A program made the translations under genes and the position numbers. DNA of 64,000 bases from UBA668 sp039796575 (GTDB lineage Bacteria > Actinomycetota > Acidimicrobiia > Acidimicrobiales > Ilumatobacteraceae): positions 62,001 to 126,000 of the forward strand of contig JBDKJP010000016.1 of NCBI GenBank assembly GCA_039796575.1. The letters run 5' to 3'. The notes under the pieces are model-generated. The model had not been told where the DNA came from. It worked only from the letters and a program-made list of their open reading frames with translations, and did no database searches. Numbering within the stretch: the first letter of the stretch is position 1; each line of letters opens with the position of its first letter. This document shows positions 61,967 through 64,000 of this stretch, piece by piece.

Positions 61967-61972
61967 ACCGTA
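61967..61972 (-). promoter_or_regulatory. -10 box TACGGT of the DinB gene
   Basis: TACGGT on the minus strand, 6 nt before ATG 61960; no Shine-Dalgarno. Confidence 0.5.
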
Positions 61973-61988
61973 GGGCGTCAGGGGAGGG

Positions 61989-62065
61989 TTTCTGGGTGAG
62001 ATGCGTCCCGGTTTCCGGGACGCATCACGCCCAGAACGCGATCTGGGACGAACGACGCCCAGAAG
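61989..62065 (+). repeat. Palindromic intergenic repeat, family 1 copy C
   Basis: 77 bp after the stop of the ABC ATPase gene. Arms TTTCTGGG and CCCAGAA; central perfect hairpin GATGCGTCCCGG-ttt-CCGGGACGCATC; then CCCAGAACGCGATCTGGG identical in copy A, and GACGCCCAGAAGC at the end. Aligns end to end with copies A and B. Confidence 0.82.
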
Positions 62066-62079
62066 CCCACGACCCGATG

Positions 62080-62859
62080 TCAGGGGCGGCCGCGCTTGGG
62101 GACGACCACGACGGTGCCGTCGTCCTGCTCGTGCACGCTGACGCTGACGCCGTAGAACTCGCTGAGGATGTCGGGCCGCAGCACGTGGGCGGCGCTGCCG
62201 GTGGCCACCACGTGCCCCTGGTGCAGCAGCGACAGCCGATCGGCGTACAGCCCGGCGAGCGTGAGGTCGTGCATCGCCGACACCACGGTGAGGCCGTGCT
62301 CGCGACGCAACCGATCCACCAGTTCGAGCGCCTGCTGCTGGTGGCCGATGTCGAGTGCACTGGTCGGCTCGTCGAGCAGCAGGATGGGCGCCTCCTGCGC
62401 GATGGCGCGGGCGATGACCAGCCGTTGCCGCTCACCGCCGCTCAGCGTGCCGAGGCGACGGTTGGCGAACTCGCCGAGGTCGAGACGGGCGAGCACGTCG
62501 AGCACGAGGGTGCGGTCGTGCTTGGTCTCACTGCCGAAGTAGCCGACGTAGGGGTTGCGGCCGAGCAGCACGTACTCGGCACCGGTCATGTCGTCGGGCA
62601 TGAGCGGCGACTGCGGCACGTACGCCACCATCTGCGCACGCCGCTTCGGCGACCGCAGCTCGATGGGTGCGCCGTCGACGGTGATGTTGCCGCGGTACTT
62701 CACCAGACCGGCAACGGCACGCAGCACCGACGACTTGCCGGCGCCGTTCGGGCCGATGAGGCACAACCACTCGCCGGGTCGCACCTGTTCGTCGAGCGCG
62801 TACACGGCCTCGCGGTCGCCGTAGAGCACGTTCACGCATTCGAACCCGAGCGAGCTCAT
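62080..62859 (-). CDS. ABC transporter ATP-binding protein, iron-siderophore/B12 type
   Basis: 259 residues. Walker A GPNGAGKSS, signature LSGGERQRLVIARAI, Walker B ILLLDEPTSALD, H-loop SAMHDLT, Q-loop VPQSPLM. The architecture matches BtuD/FecE-type ATPases of the FecCD permease class. Energises import of iron-siderophore, heme or cobalamin. The ATG overlaps the permease stop by 4 nt; last gene of the operon, followed by repeat copy C. Confidence 0.92.
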   Translation of the reverse strand: MSSLGFECVNVLYGDREAVYALDEQVRPGEWLCLIGPNGAGKSSVLRAVAGLVKYRGNITVDGAPIELRSPKRRAQMVAYVPQSPLMPDDMTGAEYVLLGRNPYVGYFGSETKHDRTLVLDVLARLDLGEFANRRLGTLSGGERQRLVIARAIAQEAPILLLDEPTSALDIGHQQQALELVDRLRREHGLTVVSAMHDLTLAGLYADRLSLLHQGHVVATGSAAHVLRPDILSEFYGVSVSVHEQDDGTVVVVPKRGRP

Positions 62860-63827
62860 GCCGGCACCCGCCGCGAACGCAGCACGAAGATGAACATCGG
62901 CGCACCGACGAGTGCGGTGACCACACCGATGGGGGTCTCGCCGCCGTGCTCGATCATCCGCCCGGGGATGTCGGCGAGGATGAGGAACGACGCGCCCACG
63001 AGGATGCTGAGCGGCAGCACCACCCGGTACGACGAGCCGGCCACCAGCCGGACGAGGTGCGGCACCATGATGCCGACGAAGCCGATCAGCCCACTGACGC
63101 TGACCACCGCGGCGGTGCCGAGCGTGGCGGCGATGACCACCACGAGGCGCACGCGGCGCACCTCGCTGCCGAGCGTCATCGCCTCCTCGTCGCCCACGCG
63201 CAGCACGTCGAGCTGACGGCGGTGCACCAGCAGGACGACGGCCGAGATCAGCACGTACGGGGTGACGAGCGTGACGTCGTCCCACGTGGCGGTGCTCACC
63301 CGGCCGCTGATCCAGCTGTACACCTCCTTGATCACGTCGCTGTTGCGCAGCAGGAGGTACTGCTGCACCGCGGTGCCGAGCGCTGCCACGGCCACGCCGG
63401 CGAGCACGAGGCTGAGTCCGCTGCCGCCGAACGACGCGCCGACCACGTACGTGACGAGCACCGCGGCGAGCGCACCGACGAAGGCGGCCAGTGGCAGGGG
63501 GTCCACCGGCCAACCCGACGTGGCGGTGCGCCCGTACGCGAACACCAACGTGGCACCCAGGCCCGCACCCGCGGCCGCCCCCAACAGGTAGGGGTCGACC
63601 AACGGGTTGCGGAACACGCCCTGGTAGCTCGCACCCGACAACGACAGCATCGAGCCCACCACGCCGGCCAGCACCACACGCGGCAGGCGGATGTTCCAGA
63701 TGATGTCCCAGTTGGCGCTGCTGATGGTGCCGGCCGGCCCGACCATCGCGCCGAGCACGACGGCGCCCACGAGGAGCACCACGGCTCCCGCGATCCACCA
63801 CATGCTGACGCGACGTCGGGCGAACAC
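62856..63827 (-). CDS. ABC transporter permease, FecCD/BtuC type
   Basis: 323 residues with about ten membrane helices. FecCD signatures include LPRVVLAGVVGSMLSLSGASYQGVFRNPLVDPYLLG near the N-terminus and GLIGFVGIMVPHLVRLVAGSSYR, then SILVGASFLILADIPGRM near the end, all typical of BtuC-like channels. GTG 63827 begins one base after the upstream gene's stop. Substrate (iron chelate or cobalamin) cannot be assigned. Confidence 0.93.
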   Translation of the reverse strand: MFARRRVSMWWIAGAVVLLVGAVVLGAMVGPAGTISSANWDIIWNIRLPRVVLAGVVGSMLSLSGASYQGVFRNPLVDPYLLGAAAGAGLGATLVFAYGRTATSGWPVDPLPLAAFVGALAAVLVTYVVGASFGGSGLSLVLAGVAVAALGTAVQQYLLLRNSDVIKEVYSWISGRVSTATWDDVTLVTPYVLISAVVLLVHRRQLDVLRVGDEEAMTLGSEVRRVRLVVVIAATLGTAAVVSVSGLIGFVGIMVPHLVRLVAGSSYRVVLPLSILVGASFLILADIPGRMIEHGGETPIGVVTALVGAPMFIFVLRSRRVPA

Positions 63828-63828
63828 G

Positions 63829-64000
63829 TCAGGCCCCCGCCGGCACCTTGGCGACGGCCGCCGACACGGCCTCGATGAAGTCGACGAGACGCGGGCCCCA
63901 GCGCGACGCGATGTCGTCGTCGAGCCCCACGACGCCGTCGTTCACCACGGCGGCGATGGCCTCCCAACCGGGACGAGCGGCCGCCGTCTCGGGCGACTCG
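63829..64000 (-). CDS. ABC transporter substrate-binding protein, FecB/BtuF type (C-terminal fragment)
   Basis: Only the last ~56 residues are in the window. RPGWEAIAAVVNDGVVGLDDDIASRWGPRLVDFIEAVSAAV resembles the C-terminal helix region of class III binding proteins (PxWxxIxAVxxGxV ... GPRxxDxxE). Its stop is 1 bp from the permease start, so it is the first visible gene of a binding protein-permease-ATPase operon. Confidence 0.8.
   Translation of the reverse strand, partial: ESPETAAARPGWEAIAAVVNDGVVGLDDDIASRWGPRLVDFIEAVSAAVAKVPAGA

Overview
The window is a stretch of a high-GC chromosome with dense, short-spaced genes and many GTG starts. Several features point to an actinobacterium: mycothiol-type DinB/MDMPI proteins, a SigE-family ECF sigma factor, TANNNT -10 boxes sitting right in front of start codons, a Ruc/FmdB gene next to galU and moeA, and a WXG100-like small protein. 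The combination of a complete-looking type IV pilus operon with this gene set suggests the Acidimicrobiia (Ilumatobacter-like). That placement is inference; no rRNA, tRNA, CRISPR array, phage or insertion sequence was recognised.

Layout. 0-8.8 kb (minus strand): molybdenum cofactor genes moeA and moaA, then a six-gene type IV pilus operon (pilB, pilC, three prepilins, one large PilX-like protein), then moaC cut by the window edge. 8.8-12 kb: a glycolipid-binding protein divergent from moeA, an AlkD-like repair protein, galU, and divergently a CIRCE-controlled FmdB/Ruc-like gene with a SAF-domain gene. 12-19 kb: a cystathionine-synthase-like enzyme, an AhpD-like protein, pirin, uppP, a PHP phosphoesterase and the tldD/pmbA protease pair. 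19-23.5 kb: an FlK-like thioesterase, a small lipoprotein, and a PhyH - TPP enzyme - MFS operon. 23.6-27.7 kb: a two-domain glycosyltransferase and a pyruvyl-transferase-like protein. 27.6-35.5 kb: a cyclase/SDR/SDR operon, then dxs, an MDMPI protein, a HisN-type phosphatase and a D-aminoacylase-like amidohydrolase in tandem. 35.6-46.8 kb: small membrane and VOC proteins, a second Cys/Met PLP enzyme, a hydrolase, an ECF sigma factor with a LysM-bearing membrane partner, an NfuA-like Fe-S protein, a trimethylamine-dehydrogenase-like flavoprotein, a DUF3048 lipoprotein, an SDR, and CDF and EamA transporters. 46.85-47.5 kb: a palindrome-rich non-coding stretch. 47.5-51.5 kb: a TPP riboswitch with thiamine pyrophosphokinase and thiBPQ. 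51.5-58 kb: an oxidoreductase, a GNAT, a WXG100-like/large protein pair, a patatin and a CopC-CopD fusion. 58-64 kb: gnd-zwf, small membrane and DinB proteins, and an iron/B12-type ABC importer that runs off the right edge.

Regulation. At least 16 genes have a TANNNT hexamer only 6-9 nt upstream of an ATG/GTG and no Shine-Dalgarno sequence, so leaderless transcription looks common; this was used to choose several starts. Palindromic repeats lie almost exclusively at 3' ends of genes, including three copies of a 77-80 bp family (12.1, 35.5 and 62.0 kb). Most promising for follow-up: a cysteine-free Ruc/FmdB chaperone homologue behind a near-perfect CIRCE operator; the covarying palindromic repeat family; the PhyH/TPP-lyase/MFS operon, which resembles an alpha-oxidation module; the WXG100-like cassette; and a -10 palindrome shared by two divergent leaderless genes.
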